A DNA stretch of 64,000 nucleotides from Mycolicibacterium hippocampi (lineage in GTDB: Bacteria; Actinomycetota; Actinomycetes; Mycobacteriales; Mycobacteriaceae), in the NCBI RefSeq assembly GCF_010723735.1, contig NZ_BLLB01000002.1, forward strand, positions 4,340,001 to 4,404,000. Reading direction: 5' to 3'. Positions 49,354-58,213 of the stretch are shown in pieces; the first letter of the stretch is position 1; each line of letters starts with the position of its first letter. Below the pieces are notes generated by a model. That model searched no databases. It was not told the DNA's origin and saw only the letters and a list, made by a program, of their open reading frames with translations. Both the position numbers and the translations under genes were made by a program.

Positions 49354-51333
49354 ATGACCACCACGGCGGAGCATCTTCGTAACACACTGGACGGTCGCTT
49401 TCGCGACGTGAAGAACCGGGTGCGCCAGGAACTCACCAACCCGGTGTTCCGGCCCCACTACACCCCGAACACCGTGATCGCCCGCACCAAGGTGGGTGAG
49501 CAGATGCGCATCATGGCCTCCCAGGGGGCGGCCGAAGACGGATTCAAGAAGGAGCACGGCGGCAACGGCGACGTCGGCGCAGCCGTCACGCAGATCGAGA
49601 TGCTCGCGATGAGCGACCTCTCGCTGATGGTGAAGGCCGGCGTGCAGTGGGGCCTGTTCGGCGGCGCGGTGGAGAACCTCGGCACCGAGCGGCACCACCA
49701 GGAGTACGTGCCCCGGATCATCAGCCTGGATCTGCTGGGGTGCTTCGCGATGACCGAGACCGGGCACGGCAGCGACGTCCAGTCACTGGAGACGACTGCG
49801 ACCTACGACCCGGAGACGCAGGAGTTCGTCATCGACTCCCCCACCCCGTCCTCGCGCAAGGACTACATCGGGGGCGCAGCCGAAACCGCGCGAGTGGCAG
49901 CGGTTTTCGCGCAACTGATCACCCCGGACGGCGAAGGCCACGGGGTGCACTGCCTGATCGTGCCGATCCGCGACGACAAGGGCAACGACCTGCCGGGCGT
50001 GACCACCTCGGACTGCCACTACAAAGGTGGCCTGCCCGGGGTGGACAACGGCCGCATCCAGTTCGACCACGTGCGGGTCCCGCGGGAGAACCTGCTCAAC
50101 AAGTATGCCGACGTCGCCCCCGACGGCACGTATACCTCGCCTATCGAGAACATCGGCCGCCGGTTCTTCACGATGCTGGGCACCCTGATCCGCGGTCGCG
50201 TCACGGTGGGCGGCAGCGCGGGCGCCGCGGCGCGGGTGGGAGTCGACATCGCCACCAGGTATGCGTTGGAGCGCAGGCAGTTCTCCGCCCCCGACGACGA
50301 GCAGGAAGTGCTGCTGATGGACTACCTGGTCCATCAGCGCCGACTGCTGCCGCTTATCGCACGGTCGTATGCGTTGCAATTCGCGCAGAACGAACTCGTC
50401 GCCAAGTGCCACGAACTGCAGACCGCCGATGATCCCGACCCCGAGGAGCAACGCGAACTGGAGTCACGCGCGGCGGGCCTCAAAGCGGCGAACACCTGGC
50501 ACGCGACCCGTGCCATCCAGGAGGCCCGCGAAGCATGCGGCGGCGCAGGCTATCTCGCCGAGAACCGGTTGATCGCGCTGAAGGCCGACACCGACGTGTT
50601 CACCACCTTCGAGGGTGACAACCACGTGCTGATCCAGCTGGTGGCCAAGGAACTGCTGACCGCTTACGCCGACGACATCAAGGGCATGAGCCCGGTCGAA
50701 TGGGTGCGCTTCGCGGCCAACTTCGCCGGCGAGCGGGTGATGAAACGCACTGCGGCGCAGACGATCATGCAGACGATCCTGGACACCCGGCAGGACAACG
50801 AGGAAGAGGGAAGCCTCTTCAACCGCGGCACGCAGGTGAAGATGTTCGAGGACCGCGAGGAGTACATGCTGGCGTCGGTCGCCCGCCGGCTGCAGGGCAA
50901 GTCCAAGGAGATGAGTGCCTTCGACGCGTTCAACGCCGTGCAGGATCACGTGCTGCACGCCGCCACCGCGCACATCGACCGCATCATCCTGGAGGCGTTC
51001 GTCGCCGGCATCGACACCTGCGAGGACGCGTCTGTTGAAGGGCGGGAGGCCCGCGAGATCCTCGAGATGGTCTGCGACCTCTACGCGCTGTCGGTGATCG
51101 AAGAGGACAAGTCCTGGTTCGTCGAGCACCGCTTCCTGTCGACCGAACGCGCCAAGGCCGTCACCCGCGGGATCAACGACCGTTGCCGGCGGTTGCGTCC
51201 CCACGCGGAGACACTCGTCGACGGGTTCGGCATCCCCGAGCAGTTGCGCTACGCCGAGATGCTGCACCCCGAGCACATTCCCGACGCCGACGAGCACGCC
51301 GAGCAGGACGCCAAAAGCGCCGGGGTCATCTGA
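49354..51333 (+). CDS. Acyl-CoA oxidase / acyl-CoA dehydrogenase family enzyme
   Basis: The 659-residue flavoprotein is the length of acyl-CoA oxidases rather than ~390-residue dehydrogenases. The FAD/substrate signature FAMTETGHGSDVQSLETTAT (~130-150) is near-identical to the oxidase form TExGHGSxVQxLETTATY. The catalytic base is in VFTTFEGDN (~420). An extra helical C-terminal domain (residues ~450-650) is present. It should start fatty-acid beta-oxidation by forming trans-2-enoyl-CoA, possibly giving hydrogen peroxide. The ATG is leaderless by -10 position. No fad genes are beside it. Confidence 0.9.
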   Translation: MTTTAEHLRNTLDGRFRDVKNRVRQELTNPVFRPHYTPNTVIARTKVGEQMRIMASQGAAEDGFKKEHGGNGDVGAAVTQIEMLAMSDLSLMVKAGVQWGLFGGAVENLGTERHHQEYVPRIISLDLLGCFAMTETGHGSDVQSLETTATYDPETQEFVIDSPTPSSRKDYIGGAAETARVAAVFAQLITPDGEGHGVHCLIVPIRDDKGNDLPGVTTSDCHYKGGLPGVDNGRIQFDHVRVPRENLLNKYADVAPDGTYTSPIENIGRRFFTMLGTLIRGRVTVGGSAGAAARVGVDIATRYALERRQFSAPDDEQEVLLMDYLVHQRRLLPLIARSYALQFAQNELVAKCHELQTADDPDPEEQRELESRAAGLKAANTWHATRAIQEAREACGGAGYLAENRLIALKADTDVFTTFEGDNHVLIQLVAKELLTAYADDIKGMSPVEWVRFAANFAGERVMKRTAAQTIMQTILDTRQDNEEEGSLFNRGTQVKMFEDREEYMLASVARRLQGKSKEMSAFDAFNAVQDHVLHAATAHIDRIILEAFVAGIDTCEDASVEGREAREILEMVCDLYALSVIEEDKSWFVEHRFLSTERAKAVTRGINDRCRRLRPHAETLVDGFGIPEQLRYAEMLHPEHIPDADEHAEQDAKSAGVI

Positions 51334-51346
51334 CCCAGGATCAGGG

Positions 51347-51826
51347 TCAGGGTCCGGGAATCGGGTCCAGCACGGTGAGCCTGCCGTCCTCGAGCGTCAC
51401 CCGGGCCGACCCGATTCCGGTCGGGCAGCACGGCTCATCCTGACCCTGGCGCCACTGGTACTGCACGTGCGCATGATGGTCGCCCTGCGGGATCACGGTG
51501 ATGTAGGGACGCGGCTCCGGGGTGGGTGAGCCCACCGGGTCGGTGCCGTCGAAGAACAACACCTGCTGCGGGCTGTCAGGAGCCTCACCGTCGGTGACCA
51601 CCACCCAGTTCAGCCGGCAGTCCGGTGCGTTGCCGCGCGCGGTTTCCCGCCACTGACCCGGCGGCAGCAGTAAGAACTCGGAGGTGACGACCTCGTCCGT
51701 CGGACCGGGGCCGCAAGCGGCGGTGCTCGTCGGTGCCGGACCCGACGGGCTCCACCCGCAGCCGACGGTGAGCGCGGCCAACGTCACCAGCATCATCAGC
51801 GCCGACACAGGGCGCGAAACTCGCAT
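51347..51826 (-). CDS. lppP: LppP/LprE-family lipoprotein
   Basis: The 159-residue protein has a signal peptide ending in the lipobox LTVGC, so it should be acylated at about residue 23. The domain includes LNWVVVTDGEAPDSPQQVLF, which is typical of the LppP/LprE group, and a Cys pair (EPCCPTG). Function in the family is unknown. By order it corresponds to Rv2330c (lppP). The ATG follows TAGTCT by 6 bases, so its message should be leaderless. It converges with the acyl-CoA oxidase gene, 13 bases away. Confidence 0.78.
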   Translation of the reverse strand: MRVSRPVSALMMLVTLAALTVGCGWSPSGPAPTSTAACGPGPTDEVVTSEFLLLPPGQWRETARGNAPDCRLNWVVVTDGEAPDSPQQVLFFDGTDPVGSPTPEPRPYITVIPQGDHHAHVQYQWRQGQDEPCCPTGIGSARVTLEDGRLTVLDPIPGP

Positions 51827-51832
51827 GCCGCC

Positions 51833-51838
51833 AGACTA
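51833..51838 (-). promoter_or_regulatory. -10 hexamer for leaderless lppP
   Basis: On the minus strand TAGTCT ends 6 bases before the ATG at 51826. Confidence 0.55.
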
Positions 51839-51933
51839 ATGGGGCGCGGGCAGTGCACGGCTCGCAGCGCCACCAGGGCCGGATCTCTCGGCCGGCGCAA
51901 GCCGGACAGCTGACCGGCTGTTGAATGCGTGTG

Positions 51934-52006
<73 letters not shown>

Positions 52007-52163
52007 TTGCCCTCCCACGGTCGTTGCGCCGCGGGCCAGAGAGCACTTTAGCCTACGTCCGCGCCGCCTCGCCAATACGCTCCCAGCCGGGCGCGCACTG
52101 CCCGCGGTGAGGCAGGATGGACACCGAGCACGCAGTCCCGCGAGAGATATCTGGAGGAGCCCT

Positions 52164-52418
52164 GTGATCGGGTATGTCGCCGTTCTGGCCGTCGGCTACG
52201 TGCTGGGAACCAAGGCGGGCAGGCAGCGCTACGAGCAGCTCTCGGGAACGTACAAGGCCGTCACGGGCAGTCCGGCCGCCAAGGCGGTCATCGATGCGGG
52301 ACGGCGCAAGATCGCCGACCGGGTCTCCCCCGACCCGTCGATGGTGGAGTTGACACACATCGACTCCGGCACCGAGGTTCTCGAGCCGGAGCAGATGACG
52401 AAGAAGAAGGCCCGTTAG
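52164..52418 (+). CDS. Small conserved mycobacterial protein (Rv2342-like)
   Basis: The 84-residue protein starts at GTG 52164 with GGAGGAG upstream. An N-terminal hydrophobic/glycine segment (VIGYVAVLAVGYVLGTKAGR) is followed by a basic amphipathic region and an acidic-to-basic tail ending in KKKAR. The layout resembles YtxH-like envelope-associated small proteins and matches Rv2342, which precedes dnaG in M. tuberculosis. Its function is unknown. Confidence 0.72.
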   Translation: MIGYVAVLAVGYVLGTKAGRQRYEQLSGTYKAVTGSPAAKAVIDAGRRKIADRVSPDPSMVELTHIDSGTEVLEPEQMTKKKAR

Positions 52419-52425
52419 CCGTCCG

Positions 52426-52737
52426 TCAGCCGAAGTCGCGGGTGATGGTGGTGCCGGGCAGCAGTGGCCCCGTCTCGAACGGGATGCCGACGCCGACGCC
52501 GTCGCCGTAGAGGCCGATCTCAGGCGTGCCGACGATGACGGGCGAGCCGTTGGAGTACCCCATGCAATTGCCGTCTTCTTTGTTGCCGAACCAGGCCAGG
52601 CAGGCCGGCTGCGCTGTCACCTGCGGGGTGGCATCGGTGCTGCTCAGCGACGCGTAGAGCGGCACGGTCACGGCTGCGGCCGCAAACGCCCCAGCGATCA
52701 GTCGGGTGCTGTTGGTCCGGATCATGTGCACGAACAT
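52426..52737 (-). CDS. Small secreted protein of unknown function
   Basis: The 103-residue product has a signal peptide (residues ~5-28, LIAGAFAAAAVTVPLYASLS). The mature region has two cysteines (PACLAW and GNCMGY) and ends in TITRDFG. Similar short exported proteins (DUF7155-type) are scattered in mycobacteria. ATG 52737 has AAGG about 10 bases upstream; a TTG at 52743 is possible. It lies downstream of dnaG in the opposite sense to the Rv2342-like gene, with which it converges. Confidence 0.62.
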   Translation of the reverse strand: MFVHMIRTNSTRLIAGAFAAAAVTVPLYASLSSTDATPQVTAQPACLAWFGNKEDGNCMGYSNGSPVIVGTPEIGLYGDGVGVGIPFETGPLLPGTTITRDFG

Positions 52738-52808
52738 CGCCAACTCGCCTTCTCACTACCAATCAAAACGGCCCCGACTTCACGAACACCATAACCCGGC
52801 GGACCTGA

Positions 52809-54755
52809 TCACGCAGTCAGGTCGTCGCCACTGGCCTGTTCGAGCAGGCTGCGCCGGTAGCTCTCCATCGCCACCAGATCGCCGAACAGCGCGTGGTATT
52901 CGTCACCCTGCTCGACCGGCGACATCCGCTGCAGCTTGGACTTCACCTCGGCGATCTGGCGTCCGATCCACACCTCCTGCAACCGGGCCAGCACCCCGCT
53001 GATGTAGCGGGGCAACCGCTCGTCGTCGGCGTTGATCGCCTCGGCGCTCAGTTCGTTGACCAGGCCGGCCGCCATCGGGGAGGCGGTCTGGTCACGGACG
53101 GCCTCGATCCACTGCGCGCCGGTCACACCGGCCGACGTCCCGCCGGCGGCCTGGATCGCCACCCGCACCGCCGCGTAGCCGGGATGGGTGAAGCTCTCGG
53201 TGGCCAGCGAGTCGAACACCGGCCCGGCCAGTGCCGGGTACTGCAGCGCCGACTTGAGCGCTTCGCGCTGGGGCCACAGCGTGGGGTCGGCCGGGTCAGG
53301 CCGGGCCGGCGTGGGCGCCGCCACACCGCGGGCGCCCGGCGCCGGAACGGGTTCGGGAGCGCCGCGACGACGCGTCCGGTCGGGCATCCCGCGCTTGCCC
53401 GCTTCTTCGCGGACCCGGCTGAGCACCTGGCCCTCGTCGCGCCACCCCGTCCAGCCCGCCAGGCGGCGGGCGTATTCGTCACGCAGCGCGTAGTCGCGGA
53501 TCTGGGCGACCAGCGGCACGCACCGGCGCAGCGCGTCCACCTGCGCCTGCGGGTCGTTGTCCAGAGCGTCACCGTCGGGAATCAGGCTGCGGATCGCGAA
53601 CTCGAACATCGGGATCCGGCGCGCCACCAGATCCCGCAGCGCCCCGTCACCGGACTTCAGCCGCAGATCACACGGATCCATGCCATCGGAAGCGATTGCC
53701 ACGAAGGACTTTCCGGCCACCTGCTGATCGCCGTCGAACGCCTTGAGGGCCGCCGCCTGTCCGGCCGCGTCACCGTCGAAGACGAAGATCAGCTCGCCGC
53801 GGTACCAGTTGTCGTCCATCATCAGCCGCCGCAGCAGCGCCAGGTGGCCGTCGCCGAAGGCGGTGCCGCAGGACGCGACGGCCGTGGCCTCACCGGCCAG
53901 GTGCATGGCCATCACGTCGGTGTAACCCTCCACCACGACGGCGCGGTGCGCTTTGGCGATGTCGCGTCTGGCCAGGTCGAGGCCGAACAGCACCGCCGAC
54001 TTCTTGTACAACACCGTCTCGGGGGTGTTGACGTACTTGGCCTCCATCTGGTCGTCGTCGAAGATCCGCCGGGCGCCGAACCCGATGACCTCGCCGCCGC
54101 CGGCCCTGATCGGCCACAACAGCCGGCGGTGGAACCGGTCCATCGGTCCGCGCCGCCCCTCCCGGGACAACCCGGCCGCCTCGAGCTCCTTGAAGTCGAA
54201 ACCCTTGCGCAGCAGGTGCTTTGTCAGCGAATCCCACCCCGACGGCGCAAAACCGCAGCCGAACCGGGCGGCGGCCTCGGCGTCGAAGTTGCGTTCGGTC
54301 AGGTACTGCCGCGCCGGGGCGGCTTCCTCGGACTGCAGCGCGGCGGCATAGAACTCCTGCGCGGCGGCGTTGGCGGCCAGCAGCCGGCTGCGACTGCTGC
54401 GATCACGCTGCACGTTGGTGGTGGAGGATCCGGTGTAGGTGACGGTGTAGCCGACGCGGTCGGCGAGAAGTTCGACCGCCTCGACGAAGCTGACGTGCTC
54501 GATCTTCTGCAGGAACGCGTAGGCGTCGCCGCCCTCCCCACAGCCGAAACAGTGGAAGTGGCCGTGGTTGGGGCGGACGTGGAACGAGGGGGATTTCTCG
54601 TCGTGGAAGGGACACAGCCCCTTCATCGAATCCGCCCCGGCGCGCCGCAGCTGGACGTACTCGCCGACAAGGTCCTCGATGTTGACCTTGTCACGGATGG
54701 CGGCGATATCGCGATCAGGGATCCTGCCCCGTCCCCGAGTCCCGTCGCCCGCCAC
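52809..54755 (-). CDS. dnaG: DNA primase
   Basis: The 648-residue primase has the CHC2 zinc finger (Cys48, His51, Cys69, Cys72 in CPFHDEKS and HCFGCGEGGD) and a TOPRIM domain with VVVEGYTDVMAMH and VFDGDAAGQ. The C-terminal helicase-interaction domain starts at about residue 500. It synthesises RNA primers at the replication fork with DnaB. GTG 54755 follows TAGACT by 6 bases, so the mRNA is predicted leaderless. The dgt gene lies upstream on the same strand, 31 bases away. Confidence 0.97.
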   Translation of the reverse strand: MAGDGTRGRGRIPDRDIAAIRDKVNIEDLVGEYVQLRRAGADSMKGLCPFHDEKSPSFHVRPNHGHFHCFGCGEGGDAYAFLQKIEHVSFVEAVELLADRVGYTVTYTGSSTTNVQRDRSSRSRLLAANAAAQEFYAAALQSEEAAPARQYLTERNFDAEAAARFGCGFAPSGWDSLTKHLLRKGFDFKELEAAGLSREGRRGPMDRFHRRLLWPIRAGGGEVIGFGARRIFDDDQMEAKYVNTPETVLYKKSAVLFGLDLARRDIAKAHRAVVVEGYTDVMAMHLAGEATAVASCGTAFGDGHLALLRRLMMDDNWYRGELIFVFDGDAAGQAAALKAFDGDQQVAGKSFVAIASDGMDPCDLRLKSGDGALRDLVARRIPMFEFAIRSLIPDGDALDNDPQAQVDALRRCVPLVAQIRDYALRDEYARRLAGWTGWRDEGQVLSRVREEAGKRGMPDRTRRRGAPEPVPAPGARGVAAPTPARPDPADPTLWPQREALKSALQYPALAGPVFDSLATESFTHPGYAAVRVAIQAAGGTSAGVTGAQWIEAVRDQTASPMAAGLVNELSAEAINADDERLPRYISGVLARLQEVWIGRQIAEVKSKLQRMSPVEQGDEYHALFGDLVAMESYRRSLLEQASGDDLTA

Positions 54756-54761
54756 CCGGCC

Positions 54762-54767
54762 AGTCTA
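54762..54767 (-). promoter_or_regulatory. -10 hexamer for leaderless dnaG
   Basis: On the minus strand TAGACT ends 6 bases before the GTG at 54755. No Shine-Dalgarno is seen. This would give dnaG a promoter independent of dgt. Confidence 0.6.
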
Positions 54768-54786
54768 GAGCCCGCGGCGGCAGCGG

Positions 54787-56055
54787 CTACGCGGGTTCGA
54801 GGCGCTCCAGTCGACCCTCGGTGTAGGAAGCCACCTGGTCGATCACCACCCGCAGCCGTGCGCCGTCGTCGGCGGCGGAGTTGAAGTCCGGGACGAACAA
54901 CGGATCCAGCGTCGCCGGCGCCCCGGCACGGATGAACCGCACCGCCGCGTCGATCCGGTCCCGCTGCTGCGCCTGCAGATCCAGGTGCCGGGGGTCGGAC
55001 ATGATGAACTGCAGCGCGAGGATCTTCAGCACCGCCACCTCGGCGCGCACCACGGTGGGCACCTCGAGGTCTGCGCGGTACCGCACCAACCGCCCCGGGC
55101 CGGCCACGGCGCGGGTGGCCGCGATGGCAGACGACGCGAATCGGCCCACCAGCTCACTGGTCATGGTCTTCAACGCCACCGACGCCGCCAACGTGCCGTC
55201 GTACTTGCCGACGGCGGCCACCGCGGGGAGCAACGACAGCCGTTCGGCGGCCTCGACCAGGTCCGCGGCCGCCAGGCCGCCGCCCATGCCGTGGGACTGG
55301 CCCAGCCGGCCCAGCGCACCCACCGCATCGTCGTCGGCCAGCACCCGCAGGTCGATCCGTCCGGAGGTGACACCGTCCTCGACGTCATGCACGGAGTACG
55401 CGACGTCGTCGGCCCAGTCCATGATCTGAGCTTCCAGGCACGGCCGTCGGTCGGGCGCGTCGCCGCGCACCCAGGCCGCGGCCGCGGCGTCGTCGGCGTA
55501 GAAGCCGAACTTGCCGCCCTCCGGGGCCCGGTACCACGGATACTTCGTCACCGCGTCCAGCGCGGCCCGGGTCAGGTTCAGGCCCGCGCTGCGCGGCTCC
55601 TCGCCCTGCGTATCAAGCACTTTGGGTTCCAGCCGGGTGAGTATTCGGAAGTTCTGCGCATTGCCCTCGAACCCGCCGCACACCTCGGCGAGCTCGTTGA
55701 GTGCCCGCTCCCCGTTGTGCCCGTACGGCGGATGACCGATGTCGTGAGCCAGCCCGGCCAGGTCGACGAGGTCGGGGTCGGCACCCAGTCCGACGGCCAT
55801 TCCCCGGCCGATCTGCGCGACCTCCAACGAGTGGGTGAGCCGGGTGCGTAGGGTTTCGCTCTGCCTCGGCCCGACGACCTGGGTCTTGTCGGCCAGCCGG
55901 CGCAGCGCAGCGGAGTGCAGCACCCGGGCGCGGTCACGGGCGAAATCGGTGCGGTGCTCAGTGGCCGTGCCGGGCAACGCGGCACTCTTCGCCGGTTCGA
56001 CCACCAGACGCCGGCGGTCGAACGCGTCGTAGCTGTCCTGCAGTCGTGGGCTCAC
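54787..56055 (-). CDS. dgt: Deoxyguanosinetriphosphate triphosphohydrolase-like protein
   Basis: The 422-residue HD-domain protein shows the dGTPase fold motifs RTRLTHSLEVAQIGR and LAHDIGHPPYGHNGE, in which the His-Asp pair binds the metal. A later QIMDWADDVAYSVHDVEDG is also diagnostic. It should remove triphosphate from dNTPs and influence nucleotide pools. GTG 56055 gives VSPRLQDSYD; longer starts are less likely. The neighbour order dnaG-dgt-Rv2345-like is as in M. tuberculosis. Confidence 0.94.
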   Translation of the reverse strand: MSPRLQDSYDAFDRRRLVVEPAKSAALPGTATEHRTDFARDRARVLHSAALRRLADKTQVVGPRQSETLRTRLTHSLEVAQIGRGMAVGLGADPDLVDLAGLAHDIGHPPYGHNGERALNELAEVCGGFEGNAQNFRILTRLEPKVLDTQGEEPRSAGLNLTRAALDAVTKYPWYRAPEGGKFGFYADDAAAAAWVRGDAPDRRPCLEAQIMDWADDVAYSVHDVEDGVTSGRIDLRVLADDDAVGALGRLGQSHGMGGGLAAADLVEAAERLSLLPAVAAVGKYDGTLAASVALKTMTSELVGRFASSAIAATRAVAGPGRLVRYRADLEVPTVVRAEVAVLKILALQFIMSDPRHLDLQAQQRDRIDAAVRFIRAGAPATLDPLFVPDFNSAADDGARLRVVIDQVASYTEGRLERLEPA

Positions 56056-56119
56056 CGAAGCACAGTCTGCCAGCACCGCCGATCACATCCTGACCACAGC
56101 CGCGCCCCGCACCGCGCAC

Positions 56120-56125
56120 TACATT
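56120..56125 (+). promoter_or_regulatory. -10 hexamer for leaderless TPM-domain gene
   Basis: TACATT ends 7 bases before the ATG at 56133, favouring this start over a TTG at 56124. Confidence 0.55.
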
Positions 56126-56132
56126 GACGGAT

Positions 56133-58127
56133 ATGCGCATCGCCCGATTCATCGGCCTGCTGGTCGCGATCCTGACCACAGCCGCCCTGGTGGCCCCCGG
56201 CGCAGCCGCGGGGCCGCCGCTGCGGCTGCCGGCGTACATCACCGACGACGCAGACGCCTTGAACGCGGCCGGCGAGGCCCGGGTGCAGAGTGCGATCGAC
56301 AGGCTCTACGACGAGCGCCGCATCCGGCTTTGGGTGGTGTTCGTCGAGGACTTCGCCGGCCAGAACGCGCAGGCATGGGCGGAATCCACCTATCAGCGCA
56401 GCGATCTCGGTGATCAGGACGCGATCCTGGCAGTGGCCACCGTGGACCGGGCGTATGCGTTCCTGGCACCCACCGAGGCGTTGGGCGGCGTCGACATCGA
56501 CGAGGTGCGGCGCAACGACGTCGAACCACTGCTGCGCACCGGCGACTGGGCCGGCGCGGCGATCGCGGCCGCCGACGGCCTGGCCGACACCGGCCCCTCG
56601 GGCGGTTCGGGCAGCTGGGTGGGCATGCTCGTGCTACTCGGGCTGATCGCGCTGGCGGTCGGGGCGCTGGTGCTGTGGCAGCGGCGCCGTAAACGCAAGC
56701 GGCGCGAGGCCGAGTTCGCCGCCGCGCAGCGGGTGGACCCATCGGACCCGAATGCGCTGGCGTCGGTGTCCGTCGACGCGCTCGACGACCTGTCCAAGCA
56801 GATCGTCGTCGAGGTCGACAACGAGGTGCGCACCAGCGAGAACGAACTGACGTTGGCGGTCGAGGAATTCGGCGAAAAGGACACCGCAGCGTTCACCCGG
56901 GCGGTCACCAACGCCAAGACCACGCTGGCGCAGGCGCTCAACGTGCGCCAGATCCTCGACGACGCTGTGCCCGAGACGCCGCAGCAGCGCCGCGACCTGC
57001 TGACGCGGGTGATCGTCGCCGCCGCCCGGGCCGATCAGGAACTCGAGGCCCAGCGCGAGTCCTTCGCCGCGCTGCGCGACCTGGTGATCAACGCGCCCAC
57101 CCGCCTGGACAAGCTGACCCAGCAGATGGTCGACCTGACGGCCCGGCTGGCCCCGGCCGAGCAGGCGCTGGCCCGGCTGCACTCCCAGTTCGCCGAGACC
57201 GCCCTCGCCTCGGTGTCCGACAACGTCGACGAGGCCAAGCATCGGCTGGAGTTCGCCGATCAGAACATCGGCACCGCCCGCGACCTGGTGTCACGGCCGT
57301 CGAACCGGCAGATCGGCCTGGTGGACGCCATCCACGCGGCCGAGGCGGCGCTCGGTCAGGCGCGCACGCTGCTCGACGCCGTGGACAGCGCGGGCACCGA
57401 CATCAACCGCGCGGTGGCGGGCCTGCCCGCGGCGATCGCCGACATCCAGAACGGCATCAACCAGGCGGGATCCCAGCTCGCACAGGGCGGTGTCGCGGTG
57501 GCCACCGAGCTCAGTTCCGCCCGCGACGACGCGGTGCAGGCGGTGGCCCACGCCCAGAGCGAGGGCAACTCCGACCCGCTGGGCGCCTTCACCCGGCTGA
57601 CCCAGGCCGACGCCGAGTTGGACCGGCTACTCGAAGAGGTCGCCCACGAACGGGAAACCACCGAGCGCCTCAGCCGCACCTACGACCAGGCGCTGTTCAA
57701 CGCGCAGTCCCGGGTGCGCTCGGTGTCGGACTACATCGACACCCGCCGCGGCGCCGTCGGCCCCGAGGCGCGCACCCGGTTGTCGGAGGCGGTGCGCCAG
57801 CTGCAGGCCGCGCAGGACAAGCGGGCCACCAACCTGGCCGAGGCCACCGCCCACGCCAACGGCGCCGCGATGCTCGCCGCCCAGGCACAGTCGCTGGCCA
57901 ACGCCGACGTCTCCGCCGCCCAGCGGCACTTCAACGGACCCTACGGCGGCGGTGGTCGCGGCGGCGGCGGTCAGATGGGTGCGGTGATCGGCGGCATCCT
58001 CATCGGCAACGTGCTCTCCGGAGCCCTGCGCGGCGGCTTCGGCGGCGGCGGGTTCGGTGGTGGCTTCGGTGGTGGAGGCTTCGGTGGCGGAGGCGGCGGC
58101 ATGAGCGGCGGCGGCGGGCGCTTCTAG
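56133..58127 (+). CDS. TPM-domain membrane protein with coiled coil and glycine-rich tail (Rv2345-like)
   Basis: The 664-residue protein has a signal peptide (residues 1-24), an extracytoplasmic TPM domain (~35-150) with LPAYITDDADALNAAGEARV and the mid segment QDAILAVATVDRAYAF, one membrane helix (~168-185) and a cytoplasmic basic stretch RRRKRKRR. A long Ala/Glu/Arg coiled coil follows (~200-600). The last 50 residues are almost all Gly and Phe. TPM proteins can act on membrane proteins; here the role is unknown. It is divergent from dgt, as in M. tuberculosis. Confidence 0.9.
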   Translation: MRIARFIGLLVAILTTAALVAPGAAAGPPLRLPAYITDDADALNAAGEARVQSAIDRLYDERRIRLWVVFVEDFAGQNAQAWAESTYQRSDLGDQDAILAVATVDRAYAFLAPTEALGGVDIDEVRRNDVEPLLRTGDWAGAAIAAADGLADTGPSGGSGSWVGMLVLLGLIALAVGALVLWQRRRKRKRREAEFAAAQRVDPSDPNALASVSVDALDDLSKQIVVEVDNEVRTSENELTLAVEEFGEKDTAAFTRAVTNAKTTLAQALNVRQILDDAVPETPQQRRDLLTRVIVAAARADQELEAQRESFAALRDLVINAPTRLDKLTQQMVDLTARLAPAEQALARLHSQFAETALASVSDNVDEAKHRLEFADQNIGTARDLVSRPSNRQIGLVDAIHAAEAALGQARTLLDAVDSAGTDINRAVAGLPAAIADIQNGINQAGSQLAQGGVAVATELSSARDDAVQAVAHAQSEGNSDPLGAFTRLTQADAELDRLLEEVAHERETTERLSRTYDQALFNAQSRVRSVSDYIDTRRGAVGPEARTRLSEAVRQLQAAQDKRATNLAEATAHANGAAMLAAQAQSLANADVSAAQRHFNGPYGGGGRGGGGQMGAVIGGILIGNVLSGALRGGFGGGGFGGGFGGGGFGGGGGGMSGGGGRF

Positions 58128-58142
58128 CCCGCTCGCGGCGAA

Positions 58143-58206
58143 CCGCGAGCAGACACAAACTCACCTGTTTTCGAGTGAAAAAGGGTGAGTTTGTGTCTGT
58201 TCGCGG
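58143..58206. terminator. Long hairpin between convergent TPM and glyS genes
   Basis: CAGACACAAACTCACC (58150-58165) pairs perfectly with GGTGAGTTTGTGTCTG (58184-58199). Outside it, CCGCGAG and TTCGCGG extend the stem to 23 pairs with one G-T wobble. The 18-base loop is AT-rich. It sits between two convergent genes as a bidirectional terminator or dispersed repeat. Confidence 0.7.
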
Positions 58207-58213
58207 CGAAAGG

